A stretch of DNA of 64,000 bases from an uncultured Pseudohongiella sp. (GTDB lineage: Bacteria > Pseudomonadota > Gammaproteobacteria > Pseudomonadales > Pseudohongiellaceae), in contig OX638341.1 of assembly GCA_951812965.1 (NCBI GenBank), positions 2,090,438-2,154,437 on the forward strand, written 5' to 3'. Each line of letters begins with the position of its first letter. The first letter of the stretch is position 1. Both the position numbers and the translations under genes were made by a program. The notes below the pieces were generated by a model. The model saw only the letters and a program-made list of their open reading frames with translations. It made no database searches and was not told the origin of the DNA. Below are positions 44,532 to 52,777 of the stretch, piece after piece.

Positions 44532-45209
44532 ATGTACGAGACCGAACTTTACGGGCCGGTAAAAGCCTTTCTGGAAGCCCAGGGCTACGAGGTCAAGGCC
44601 GAAATCAACGGCTGCGACGTGGTGGCCGTTCGCGGCGAGGAGGCGCCGCTGATCGTTGAATTGAAAACGAAGTTTTCCTTGCCTCTGGTGCTGCAGGGAA
44701 TCGACCGCCAAGGGCTCACCGACAACGTCTATCTCGCGGTGCCGCCGTTCCCGGGCCGCCGCGCACGTCGCATGGATGCTCTGGCCCTGTGCCGCCGGCT
44801 CGGTCTCGGCCTGTTGGCCGTGCGCCCGGAACCGGCCGGTTTCGTGGAAGCCTTGCTCGACCCGGCCGAATACCGCCCGCGCCAGCGCAAGCCGGCGCTC
44901 GGCCGGCTGTTGCGCGAGTTCCAGCAGCGTGTCGGCGACCCGAATACCGGCGGTTCGACCCGCCGCAAGATCATGACCGCCTATCGCCAGGACGCCTTGC
45001 GCTGTGCCGGTTATCTCGGCGATAACGGTCCTTCCCGCGCGGCCAGCGTCGCGAAAGCCACCGGCGTGGCCAAAGCCGGACAGATCTTCCTCAAGGATCA
45101 CTACGGCTGGTTCGAACGCGTCGCCGAAACCCCGCGCGGCGTATACCATCTAACCCCCAAAGGCCACCAGGCAGTAACGGATTACATCGATGCAATGCCG
45201 GAACCATAG
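44532..45209 (+). CDS. DUF2161 family protein (PD-(D/E)XK-like)
   Basis: The 225 residues read YGPVKAFLEAQGYEVKAEINGCDVVAVRGEEAPLIVELKTKFSLPLVLQGIDRQ at the N-terminus. The D...(V/L)ELKTK arrangement fits a PD-(D/E)XK nuclease-like fold, as noted for DUF2161. A winged-helix-like C-terminal part (SVAKATGVAKAGQIFLKDHYGWFERV, RGVYHLTPKGHQAV) is typical of the family. The function is unknown. It is a single gene divergent from the selenoprotein, 110 bases away. Confidence 0.8.
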   Translation: MYETELYGPVKAFLEAQGYEVKAEINGCDVVAVRGEEAPLIVELKTKFSLPLVLQGIDRQGLTDNVYLAVPPFPGRRARRMDALALCRRLGLGLLAVRPEPAGFVEALLDPAEYRPRQRKPALGRLLREFQQRVGDPNTGGSTRRKIMTAYRQDALRCAGYLGDNGPSRAASVAKATGVAKAGQIFLKDHYGWFERVAETPRGVYHLTPKGHQAVTDYIDAMPEP

Positions 45210-45348
45210 CTCCGTCGTGCGCGTTGTCGGCAGTACGACTTGACAGTTGAAAGATTGTTCATTCAGTACAATCGTGATCCAAGAGATTGATCTGAAGAGA
45301 TTTTAGGTTGATCATCGGGCGTACCTGAATGGGTATCTGGCGAATCCA

Positions 45349-46338
45349 ATGTCGAAATCGATTTCCGGTACGGTCTTGCTGGCGGGCCTGTTGATTGTCC
45401 TGCCGGGGTCGGTGTCGGCCGCTGAACACGAGTATGCCAATCCTGTCGTGTTTCAGCGCTTTGATGCCGGTGGGGGAAATGCGGCTACGCCGGATATTCC
45501 CGGATTTTATGGCGGGGCCAGTATCTGGGTGATGGAAGCGGACGGCAGCATGCTGAAGATGTTGCGGCATCCTGGGGCAGGGCCATCGGCGAGACATCTT
45601 GACCATCCTTCGGTCACCAGCGATGGCCGCTTCGTGATCTATGCCGAATTCGATAGCGCCGAGGTCGGCAGGGAAGGCGTTGCCCGCCTTTACCGGGAAG
45701 ACCTGCTTACTGGTGAAAGGTCGGTTTTGCGTGAACAAGCGGGCTGCTCGCTGCATCATGCCTCTCTATCGCTGGACGATGCGGCGTTGACTTACGCCCG
45801 GGACTGCGGCCGGCAACGCTCGTTGATTACGGAGGTCGGGGGTGAGCCGATTCCAGTCGAATCGATTGAAGAAGGCGCCAGTGCCGGCAATGGTGTCAGC
45901 GCCCGAAACAGGGTTGTCTTCCAAAGTGAAAAGCGTGTTCCGGGGCAGACCGGCAGAACGATTGCCATCATTCTCACCGAAATCGGACACGACGGGGAAA
46001 TTGCTCACCGGATGCTGGCGGATTGGGAATTCCGCGACCGCCGCGCCACCGTCTCGCAAGACGGCAATCTGGTGGCCTGGCAGACAAATTCGACCACAGG
46101 CGGCGGCACCGACGATATCGTGCTGCTCGATCTGGAAGATCCCGATGCCGAACCGGTCAAGCTCACGGAATCACCGGCCAATGACGGTCATCCCTGGTTT
46201 TCCAGGGACGGTGACTGGCTACTGTTCGAATCGGACCGAATCGGCAACTGGGAGATTTTCACGTTGCACATTCCCACCGGCGACGTCGCCCAGCTTACGA
46301 ACGACCCGGACTACGTGAGCACACGCCCGCGTTGGTGA
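45349..46338 (+). CDS. exported WD40-like/TolB-type beta-propeller (PD40) protein
   Basis: The 329-residue protein has a signal peptide (TVLLAGLLIVLPGSVSAA) and blades such as LDHPSVTSDGRFVIYAEFDS, ATVSQDGNLVAWQTNST and HPWFSRDGDWLLFESDRIGNWEIFTL, the PD40 repeat pattern. Such periplasmic propellers bind proteins or peptides. No TolB/Pal genes are near. The 139-base upstream gap contains no other gene. Confidence 0.83.
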   Translation: MSKSISGTVLLAGLLIVLPGSVSAAEHEYANPVVFQRFDAGGGNAATPDIPGFYGGASIWVMEADGSMLKMLRHPGAGPSARHLDHPSVTSDGRFVIYAEFDSAEVGREGVARLYREDLLTGERSVLREQAGCSLHHASLSLDDAALTYARDCGRQRSLITEVGGEPIPVESIEEGASAGNGVSARNRVVFQSEKRVPGQTGRTIAIILTEIGHDGEIAHRMLADWEFRDRRATVSQDGNLVAWQTNSTTGGGTDDIVLLDLEDPDAEPVKLTESPANDGHPWFSRDGDWLLFESDRIGNWEIFTLHIPTGDVAQLTNDPDYVSTRPRW

Positions 46339-46419
46339 AGCGGCCGGCTTGAGAATGGGCTGAACAATTTTCCCCTGCCCGTGTTAGGCTTTGCCCCGGT
46401 TTTTTCCGAGGGTTCCCCC

Positions 46420-47493
46420 ATGTCCAGACTATTGCCGCTGATGGCTCTGGCGCTGCTGTTGGCAGCCGGTGTCCTGCAGGCGCAACAGGGAGACGACAAC
46501 ATGAATTCGCAATCTCCTGTGGACGGCGTTACCAGCCGGTTCATTGAAAGCAACGGCATTCGCATGCGCATTTTCGAGGCGGGCGATACCGGGCCGCTTC
46601 TGTTGCTGGCGCATGGCTGGCCCGAATCCTGGTACAACTGGCGGCACCAGTTGACCGGGTTGGCCGATGCCGGCTACCGCGTGGTTGCGCCGGACATGCG
46701 CGGCTACGGCGAAACCGATGCGCCACCCGATTTCGACGACTACGACATCATCGATCTGACCGACGATATGGTCGGCATTCTCGATGCCCTCGGCGAAGAG
46801 ACCGCGGTCATGGTGGGGCACGACTGGGGCGCTATCGTCGCCTGGCATGCGGTCGTGCGCTATCCCGAACGATTCGATGGACTCATCGCCATGAGCGTAC
46901 CCTACGGCGGTACGGCGCAGCGGTCGCCGATGGATGGTTGGCGCGAAACATTCGGCGACAATTTTTTCTACATCCTCTATCACAACGAGTTAAGCGGCGC
47001 GGCTGAGGCGGAATATGACAGTGACCCTCGCGGCTTGATAAGCCGGCTCTACCTGTCGCCGAGATCTCCCCGCGAAGCGCCCACCATCACAGATCCATTG
47101 CGTTCGGCAGGTGGCTGGATCGGCCGCCTGGGCGCTCCGGTCGGATTGCCTGACTGGCTGAGCCAGGAAGATCTGGATTATGTCGTGGGGCAGTTGGAGC
47201 AGGCGGGATTTCGCGGTGGTGTGAACTACTACCGCAACTTCCATCGCAACTGGGAAATCAGCCTGGAATACGAAAGCGACCGGGTCACCGTGCCGACGAT
47301 TTTCATCGCCGGCGCCGGGGACATGGTGATCGGCGGCGCCACCGCCGAGCAATTGACCGCAACGATGTCCCGTGTAACCGACGACCTGCGCGGCGTGGTG
47401 CTGATTCCCGAAATCGGCCATTGGGTGCAACAGGAAGCGCCTGCGGAGACCAACGCTGCAATGCTGGAGTTTCTGGAAGGGCTGGATCTGTAA
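46420..47493 (+). CDS. exported epoxide hydrolase-type alpha/beta hydrolase
   Basis: The 357-residue protein has a signal peptide (LPLMALALLLAAGVLQAQ) before an epoxide-hydrolase fold: LLAHGWPESWYNWRHQL near residue 65 (oxyanion HGxP), DMRGYGETDAP, and VGHDWGAIVAWHAV near residue 130 with nucleophile Asp. A cap domain follows, then GAGDMVIGG and EIGHWVQQEAP with the acid and histidine. It opens epoxides to diols or dehalogenates via an aspartyl ester. An exported version is less common than cytoplasmic ones. A palindromic repeat follows it. Confidence 0.88.
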   Translation: MSRLLPLMALALLLAAGVLQAQQGDDNMNSQSPVDGVTSRFIESNGIRMRIFEAGDTGPLLLLAHGWPESWYNWRHQLTGLADAGYRVVAPDMRGYGETDAPPDFDDYDIIDLTDDMVGILDALGEETAVMVGHDWGAIVAWHAVVRYPERFDGLIAMSVPYGGTAQRSPMDGWRETFGDNFFYILYHNELSGAAEAEYDSDPRGLISRLYLSPRSPREAPTITDPLRSAGGWIGRLGAPVGLPDWLSQEDLDYVVGQLEQAGFRGGVNYYRNFHRNWEISLEYESDRVTVPTIFIAGAGDMVIGGATAEQLTATMSRVTDDLRGVVLIPEIGHWVQQEAPAETNAAMLEFLEGLDL

Positions 47494-47501
47494 ATTTACA
47501 C

Positions 47502-47525
47502 GGGCGAGGCATGCCTCGCCCCTAC
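47502..47525. repeat. REP-like palindrome (GAGGCATGCCTC variant)
   Basis: GGGCGAGGCATGCCTCGCCC followed by CTACA; the left arm lacks the outer TGTAG. It lies between convergent genes, 9 bases after the epoxide hydrolase stop. Confidence 0.85.
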
Positions 47526-47582
47526 ACGCTGAAACCGCAACGCCCCTGCGCAGTACACAATGAACCGGCGATTCTGCAGGGG

Positions 47583-48200
47583 CTACGCTTGCGTCGCACG
47601 CAGCCAGACCATGTCCCAGGAGATTTCCGGTCGTCCGGCGGCATCCGCATGATGCGACGCGCGGACAACCTCCAGGCCTCGCTCGCGCGCCAACTCCCTG
47701 ATTTCGTCGGCGCTGACCGGCGCCATCGGCCGCTCCGGCGGCAACGGCCCAAGCCGCAAGCTGAACATCATGCTGCTGTCGGGTTTCAACAGCGATGCCA
47801 GAGTTCGAAATGCGCGAGCCCGATCATCGGGGGGCACATGCATCCACATGGCGCTGAGCCAGATCAGGTCGAATGCCGACCCTGATTCGCACACCAGGCT
47901 CAAGTCGGGCAGACAATCATCGATCCATGTAATCGCGGACGAATCGTGTAATTCCTGACCCCCCAGGCGCAATTCGCGTGAAGGCTCCACTGCGACGACT
48001 TCATGACCATGCCGCGCAAGCCAGGCGGCGTCACGGCCGGTTCCGGCCCCCACATCCAGAATTACAGCCGGAGCAGGCGGCAGCAGGTCGAGCGCGGCGG
48101 GATGGATTTCCTCAAATGCCAGGCTCTCGTAATCCGGCACGATTTCGCCCGCGAGCCGGTTGTAGCTGGCCAGTACATCCTCAACGGCAAACTTTTTCAT
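47583..48200 (-). CDS. class I SAM-dependent methyltransferase
   Basis: The 205-residue protein reads ILDVGAGTGRDAAWLARHGHEVVAVEPS near residues 45-75 (motif I and the acidic end of strand 2) and FDLIWLSAMWMHVPPDDRARAFRTL near residue 110. The fold is a standard class I methyltransferase. Small relatives act on tellurite, thiols or metabolites; the substrate is unknown. It lies 12 bases after the aminotransferase-like gene and is probably co-transcribed with it. Its C-terminal end reaches into a diverged palindromic-repeat-like segment near 47575-47600. Confidence 0.87.
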   Translation of the reverse strand: MKKFAVEDVLASYNRLAGEIVPDYESLAFEEIHPAALDLLPPAPAVILDVGAGTGRDAAWLARHGHEVVAVEPSRELRLGGQELHDSSAITWIDDCLPDLSLVCESGSAFDLIWLSAMWMHVPPDDRARAFRTLASLLKPDSSMMFSLRLGPLPPERPMAPVSADEIRELARERGLEVVRASHHADAAGRPEISWDMVWLRATQA

Positions 48201-48212
48201 CGAGGGAAATAC

Positions 48213-49469
48213 TCAGCCCAGTAACGCCGCCACTCCCGCCACTGCCTTGTCGATATGCGCTTCGGTGTTGTAGATCGTCGGACATAAGCGCAGGCCGCCG
48301 GTAGCCGCGCCGGCTATTCCGTATTCCGCATAGAGGCGGTTGACCGCGACACCGCGCCGGGCCGGATCGAGCCTGGTGATGCAGACACCGTGGCTGAATT
48401 CGGGGTTCATGGGAGTCAGCAGTTCATGTCCGGCATCGACGATGCCCTGCTTCAGTCGTTGCGCAAGATACACGATGCGTCGTTCGATGCGCCCTGGCCC
48501 GATCAGGTCGTGAATGTCTGCGGCCACGCCAAGCCCGGCAAGCGCGGCGTCGTCGCGCTGGCCCAGGGATTCGAACTTGCGCGCTCCCGTTAAGGTGGTC
48601 TGCGGACCATCGCCCCAGCCTGGAGCGACGACGGAAGGCCAGGTATCGTCGATTCGCGACTCCCTGACATAGAGCAGGCCGACTTCCTTCGGCCCCATAT
48701 ACCATTTGTGCGCGCTGGCGCTGTAGGAATCGACGTCGAGTTCGCGCAAGTCGACGTCCATGGCGCCCCAGGTCTGGGCGCCGTCGAGATGTACGTGAAT
48801 TCCGCGTTCGCGGGCCAGACGAGTCAATTCCCTGACCGGCAGCTTGATGCCGCTGACGTTGGAAACATGGGTAAGCGCCAGCACCCTGGTGTTGTCGCGA
48901 AACTCGTTTGCGAAGGCATCGACCAGCTCCCGCGCCGACTGTGGATTCTCCGGCGTCGCCACCTTGCGCACTCGCAAGCCGTAGCGAGCCGCGCGCACTT
49001 CCCAGGCGACATTGTTCGTAGGGTGGTTCTGATCCCAGATCAGCACGTCGTCGCCGGATTGCAAAGGCAGCCCGCCGTTGACGATGTTGTTTGCCTCGGA
49101 TGTATTGCGCACCAGCGCCACTTCGTCGGCCGACACGTTCAGTTGTGCGGCAACGCGGGAGCGGGCCAGCTCCAGCAGATTGCCGAACTTGTCGCGGTTG
49201 TTGAAGGAACAATCGCGGTCGATATCGGCCGTGAGCAAGGACACGTTTTCCGCCACGGCGCGAAAGGAAGGGCACAAATTGGCCGCATTCATGGGAACGG
49301 CGTCTTCGGTGAACGAGAACTGGGCGCGTACCATCTCCCAATAATCTTCGCCCGCTCCGGGAGTCGCCAGTTGCCGCTGGGCTTCGGCGGCCGACATGCC
49401 GGCGCCGCCGATAATGAGGGCGCCGCCGGTTTGCAGGAATTTGCGGCGTGATTGCGATCTGTTCATCAT
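48213..49469 (-). CDS. Tat-exported class V aminotransferase-fold PLP enzyme (isopenicillin N epimerase-like)
   Basis: The 418 residues start with a twin-arginine leader (SRRKFLQTGGALIIGGAG). The class V PLP core follows: LVRNTSEANNIVNGGLPL near residue 120, DQNHPTNNVAWEVRAARYG near residue 145 and ALTHVSNVSGIKLPV near residue 195. HLDGAQTWGAMDVDL near residue 225 has the PLP Asp, and YSASAHKWYMGPKEVGLLYV near residue 250 has the Schiff-base Lys. Tat export fits loading of PLP in the cytoplasm before export. The substrate is unknown; relatives include cysteine desulfurases, epimerases and ergothioneine lyases. Confidence 0.88.
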   Translation of the reverse strand: MMNRSQSRRKFLQTGGALIIGGAGMSAAEAQRQLATPGAGEDYWEMVRAQFSFTEDAVPMNAANLCPSFRAVAENVSLLTADIDRDCSFNNRDKFGNLLELARSRVAAQLNVSADEVALVRNTSEANNIVNGGLPLQSGDDVLIWDQNHPTNNVAWEVRAARYGLRVRKVATPENPQSARELVDAFANEFRDNTRVLALTHVSNVSGIKLPVRELTRLARERGIHVHLDGAQTWGAMDVDLRELDVDSYSASAHKWYMGPKEVGLLYVRESRIDDTWPSVVAPGWGDGPQTTLTGARKFESLGQRDDAALAGLGVAADIHDLIGPGRIERRIVYLAQRLKQGIVDAGHELLTPMNPEFSHGVCITRLDPARRGVAVNRLYAEYGIAGAATGGLRLCPTIYNTEAHIDKAVAGVAALLG

Positions 49470-49490
49470 AAGTGTCCTGTGGTTACCCGC

Positions 49491-49515
49491 GGGCGACGAA
49501 TGCGTCGCCCCTACA
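49491..49515. repeat. REP-like palindrome (GACG/CGTC variant, diverged centre)
   Basis: GGGCGACGAATGCGTCGCCC is followed by CTACA. The centre reads GAATGC instead of GCATGC, so the palindrome has one broken pair. It lies upstream of the Tat-exported PLP gene. Confidence 0.8.
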
Positions 49516-49685
49516 AGCAGATCGCAGAAGCAACGAACGCATTGCCCCTGCGGACCGATTGTTCACTTGCACAACCGTAGTATCTATGTTTGCAAGTGTT
49601 CTGTTGTACGGATAGCAACAGGCTCCGACAGCTAGTTGATTAGGGGATGTGATCGCGGGCTGTTTGCATTGGTCAGGCGTTTGCA

Positions 49686-50690
49686 TCATCCCGCGACATG
49701 GGCCGGTTTGGGCATGTGAGCTGCCTGCCAGGGTTTTCCTTCCCGTACGATGGCATTCGCGATCAGCACCATCTTTCGCATGGCTGCGGTGACCGCGACT
49801 TTGCCGGGTTTGCCCTGTTGTTTGAATCGCAGGTGTCGCTCCCGCATGACGGGATTCCAGCGGATTGCAGCCAGCGTTGGCATGTACAGCAGCGTGCGTG
49901 CGCGTTTGCGGCCGCCGCGGATGGACCGTTTCCCGTGCCTATTGCCGGAGTCGTCGGCCACGGGCGCCAAGCCCAACAGGCTTCCCGCCTCGCGGGTGCT
50001 GAGTCTACCCAGTTCGGGCACCTGTACCAGCAGCCCAATAGCGGTAGGGCGGCCAATGCCCGGGATTGATTCCAGCAGCGCCATGTTTCGGGTCAACTCG
50101 GCGTCGGCCGTCACCAGCCGCTCCAGTTCTTTGTCCAAGCGTTCGGTCTGCTGCATGGCGCGGGTAATGTCCTTCTCGATCTCGCGACGAACCAGACGGT
50201 TCCGGGTGTGCTCCCGCCTGCCTTTCAGCACGGTGAGCGACTTCGTTACCGCCTCGCGCGCGCTACGCAACTCGTCCAGATCTTTCTCCTGTCGGGTACG
50301 CACCGGCGTCCCTTTCAGGTCGTCCGCCAGCGCCCGGCCCATCTTCGCCAGCGCCAGCGCGTCCGCCCGGTCCGTCTTCGCAACCGAACCCAGCGCTTCG
50401 GCAAAGCGCTTGCCTCGCTGGGGGTTGATCCGCGACAACGGCAGCCGATCGACCAACATATCCTCCAACAGTACGTGGTAGGAGCCGGTGGACTCGTATA
50501 CCACTCGCTCGACGCGGGGGCAGGCCCAGGTGCGAAACGCGCGAACGCCTTCCCTGGTATTCGGGAACCGGGCCTCGCGTCCGCTGGGGAGTTCACGCAC
50601 GTCAAGATGACGCTTGGAAACGTCGATGCCGACCGTGCAAGGGCCGGGGTCGTCTTTTGGATGTACACATCTTGCGCTATGCTTCTTCAT
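49686..50690 (-). CDS. IS110-family transposase (DEDD recombinase)
   Basis: The 334-residue recombinase has Asp23 (VGIDVSKRH), Glu66 (YESTGSYH), and Asp107 and Asp110 (KTDRADALALAKM) in the RuvC-like domain. A coiled-coil-like middle follows, and the C-terminal domain has SIPGIGRPTAIGLLVQVPELG and GLAPVADDSGNRHGKRSIRGGRKR with Ser248. It is clearly diverged from the transposase of element 1, so the two are different IS110 members. The frame is intact. The upstream structured RNA ends 2 bases before the ATG. Confidence 0.95.
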   Translation of the reverse strand: MKKHSARCVHPKDDPGPCTVGIDVSKRHLDVRELPSGREARFPNTREGVRAFRTWACPRVERVVYESTGSYHVLLEDMLVDRLPLSRINPQRGKRFAEALGSVAKTDRADALALAKMGRALADDLKGTPVRTRQEKDLDELRSAREAVTKSLTVLKGRREHTRNRLVRREIEKDITRAMQQTERLDKELERLVTADAELTRNMALLESIPGIGRPTAIGLLVQVPELGRLSTREAGSLLGLAPVADDSGNRHGKRSIRGGRKRARTLLYMPTLAAIRWNPVMRERHLRFKQQGKPGKVAVTAAMRKMVLIANAIVREGKPWQAAHMPKPAHVAG

Positions 50691-50692
50691 GC

Positions 50693-50847
50693 TTTCCAGT
50701 CTCCTATCCTTGTTTGCGGTCTTGATCCGCGTATCTATTCAGGTTTGATTGGAAAGGCGGTGGTCCCACTCTACGATTCGCATTTCATGCGAGGGGCGAT
50801 ACGGGTTCGCCACCGCCTGCCGACGGCCCACCAGTGGGCCGTCGGCA
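50693..50847 (-). ncRNA. candidate bridge RNA of IS110 element 2
   Basis: Read on the minus strand, a perfect 14-bp hairpin (TGCCGACGGCCCAC and complement, plus 50818-50847) is followed directly by loop one. It is closed by GGCGGTGG (plus 50810-50817) and CCACCGCC (plus 50756-50763). Loop one holds TCGCCCCT (plus 50792-50799), identical to the left flank including the core CT, and CGTAG (plus 50771-50775), complementary to the right flank CTACG. Loop two is closed by TTTCCA (plus 50750-50755) and TGGAAA (plus 50693-50698) and holds both donor guides. The architecture is the same as in element 1 despite different sequence. Confidence 0.85.
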
Positions 50848-50865
50848 GCACTATTTAAACAAACA

Positions 50866-50888
50866 AGGGGCGAGGCATGCCTCGCCCG
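50866..50888. repeat. REP-like palindrome interrupted on its left by IS110 element 2
   Basis: AGGGGCGAGGCATGCC continues into TCGCCCGC. The expected outer TGTAG is replaced by the end of IS110 element 2, so the element entered at the CT of the CCCCTAC arm rather than at the centre. Confidence 0.88.
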
Positions 50889-50906
50889 CGAGATATCGGT
50901 TCAGGC

Positions 50907-52091
50907 TCAGATTACCCGTTTTGCCCGCAGCGCGTCGATTTCTTCGGTGTTATAGCCGAGTTCGCGCATGATGCGGTCGGTGTGTTCGCCGAGAGTCGGC
51001 GGTCGGCTGCGAATCTCTCCAGGTGTTTCGGAAAGTTCGACCGGCGTCTTCATCAGGGGCGCCGGCCGTGCAAGCCCCGGGTACTCCGTCGCCTGGAGGA
51101 TGCCGCGAGCCGCGATGTGCGGGTCTTCGAGCACTTCCCGGGGCGACTGTACCGGCCCCGCCGGCAAGCGCGCTTCTTCCATCGCGGAAAGCACTTCCTC
51201 GCTGGTGCGTTCAGCGCACCAGCGCGCCAGGCGTTCGCTGATGATTTCGCCGTTATCGCCGCGGGAAATGTCGTCCTTGAAGCGCGGGTCGTCGAGCCAG
51301 TGATCCTCGCCCATGAGATCGGCCCAGCGCTTGAAAAGCGGACCGCCGATGGACTGCACCAGCACCCAGCCGTCCCTGGTACGGAACGTATCCGCCGGCG
51401 CAGCCGTCTGGGCGCGATTCAGGCTGGCGACGCGGTCTCGCTCGATCGCATGCTGTTCGATAAGGGTGCCGTTCATCATCGTCAAGCCCGTATTGAATAG
51501 CGAGCCGTCGACAATCTGGCCCTTGCCGGTTTTCGCTCTCTCGTACAACGCCGCCATCGTGCCGAAAGCCGACAGACTGGCGGTGCCAAAATCGATGTAT
51601 GGCGCCCAGGCGCGCACCGGCTGATCCGGCGTGCCGGTTAGATACATGCTGCCGGACATGGCCTGGCCAAGCCCGTCGAAACCGACCCGGTTGGCGTAAG
51701 GGCCGCCCTGGCCGAAAGCGGAGATCATCGTCAGGATGACATCGGGCTTGACCGCGGTGAGGCTTTCGTAATCGAGCTCCATGGCCTGCAAGGTATCCGG
51801 CGGCAGATTGGCTACAACCACATCCGTGGTCGCCACGAGCTTCTTCACGATTTCGCGGCCTTCCGGCTTCATCGGATTCAGCGTCATCGATTGCTTGTTG
51901 CGCGCGATCTGCAAGAACAGCGCGCCATCCCCATTTTCCGTCACCGGCGACAAATAGCGGTCTTCCGAGCCATCGACCTTCTCGATGCGAATCACCTCCG
52001 CGCCCATATCCCCTAGCAGGGTGGCGCAGAACGGCCCGGCGATATAACGCCCGAAATCGAGTACACGAATGCCTTGCAGAATCTTGCTCAT
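50907..52091 (-). CDS. CaiB/BaiF-family (class III) CoA transferase
   Basis: The 394 residues show [52 protein letters not shown] near residue 85 and the region RAWAPYIDFGTASLSAFGTMAALYER near residue 165, with the catalytic Asp in IDFG. It transfers CoA between carboxylates; the substrate is unknown. It stands alone between IS110 element 2 and a toxin-antitoxin patch and is the third intact family member in the window. Confidence 0.9.
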   Translation of the reverse strand: MSKILQGIRVLDFGRYIAGPFCATLLGDMGAEVIRIEKVDGSEDRYLSPVTENGDGALFLQIARNKQSMTLNPMKPEGREIVKKLVATTDVVVANLPPDTLQAMELDYESLTAVKPDVILTMISAFGQGGPYANRVGFDGLGQAMSGSMYLTGTPDQPVRAWAPYIDFGTASLSAFGTMAALYERAKTGKGQIVDGSLFNTGLTMMNGTLIEQHAIERDRVASLNRAQTAAPADTFRTRDGWVLVQSIGGPLFKRWADLMGEDHWLDDPRFKDDISRGDNGEIISERLARWCAERTSEEVLSAMEEARLPAGPVQSPREVLEDPHIAARGILQATEYPGLARPAPLMKTPVELSETPGEIRSRPPTLGEHTDRIMRELGYNTEEIDALRAKRVI

Positions 52092-52137
52092 TTCAATCGG
52101 TTCCTTGTCGGATTAGAGTTGTATCGGCCTGCGCGGA

Positions 52138-52359
52138 TTAGTCGGACTGCTCCACCGCGGGACTGAAAGGATCATCAAAGCCCAATACCGAACCTCGTAG
52201 CGCGCCAATCAGTGGTCTGCCGTCCGCTTTTGGTGCCGGAGATAACACAGCCACTGGCTGGCCACGATTCGTAATGGTCACCGGCTCGCGATCAGAATTA
52301 ACCTGCTCTATCACTCCCAGACACCTTGCCTTGAATTCTGTTGCCGCCATGGTTTTCAT
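52138..52359 (-). CDS. Phd/YefM-type antitoxin, apparently without a toxin
   Basis: The 73-residue protein reads TMAATEFKARCLGVIEQVNSDREPVTITNRGQPVAVLSP, the full Phd/YefM DNA-binding fold. A short C-terminal tail, where toxin binding usually lies, follows. The toxin gene (Doc, YoeB or VapC) normally follows on the same strand, but only 46 bases separate it from the CoA transferase. A VapC-like PIN gene is present but divergent and has its own RHH partner. The start is ATG 52359, before the conserved core; upstream codons look unrelated. Confidence 0.78.
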   Translation of the reverse strand: MKTMAATEFKARCLGVIEQVNSDREPVTITNRGQPVAVLSPAPKADGRPLIGALRGSVLGFDDPFSPAVEQSD

Positions 52360-52512
52360 GATTGTCCCACTGACAAAAAATTCCATACATTTTTTCTGTA
52401 CATTGAGCCAATCTGGAATTGGTTGCAACCGTGTATCCTCGGAAAGCTTGTTCGAGAACAAGCCAGATGATATGGTGCGTTAACACTAATACACCAATTC
52501 AGGGTAGATACT

Positions 52513-52776
52513 ATGTCTCGGCTTACAATTACGCTGGACGATCGATTGCACCAGGCGCTGAAGGAGACTGCGGCGCGCCAGCGTAGATCCATCGGGTCGA
52601 TTATCGAAGAAAGCCTGCGTTTGCGCGGAATTCGCACTTACGACAGCGCGCTGGAAATAGTAGACAAAGTGCGCGCGACAGCCGGATTGGAGTCTGACGA
52701 AGCTCTTGCGCTTGCGGTAAGGGAAGTTCGGCAGCTACGTGAAGAAAAGAAAACCAGGTCCCATTCCAGTCAATAA
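52513..52776 (+). CDS. ribbon-helix-helix antitoxin-like protein
   Basis: The 87 residues start MSRLTITLDDRLHQALKETAARQRRSIGSIIEESLRLRG, an RHH/CopG-type DNA-binding fold. A helical C-terminal half (LEIVDKVRATAGLESDEALALAVREVRQ) is typical of antitoxins that wrap a PIN toxin. The PIN gene starts one base after its stop. The 153 bases between it and the divergent Phd gene should carry the promoters of both. AGGG lies upstream of the ATG. Confidence 0.82.
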   Translation: MSRLTITLDDRLHQALKETAARQRRSIGSIIEESLRLRGIRTYDSALEIVDKVRATAGLESDEALALAVREVRQLREEKKTRSHSSQ

Positions 52777-52777
52777 A

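Larger units (their letters stand above)
49581..50867 (-). mobile_element. IS110-family insertion sequence 2
   Basis: The element is on the minus strand. The left end lies at the CT (plus AG 50866-50867) that interrupts a palindromic repeat after TCGCCC. The right end lies before the CT at plus 49579-49580. Donor guides in the upstream RNA fix both ends. ATAGATAC (plus 50731-50738) equals the right end (plus 49580-49587). CAAACAAG (plus 50709-50716) is the complement of the left end CTTGTTTG (plus 50860-50867). The length is about 1.29 kb and no terminal inverted repeats are seen. Confidence 0.92.
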
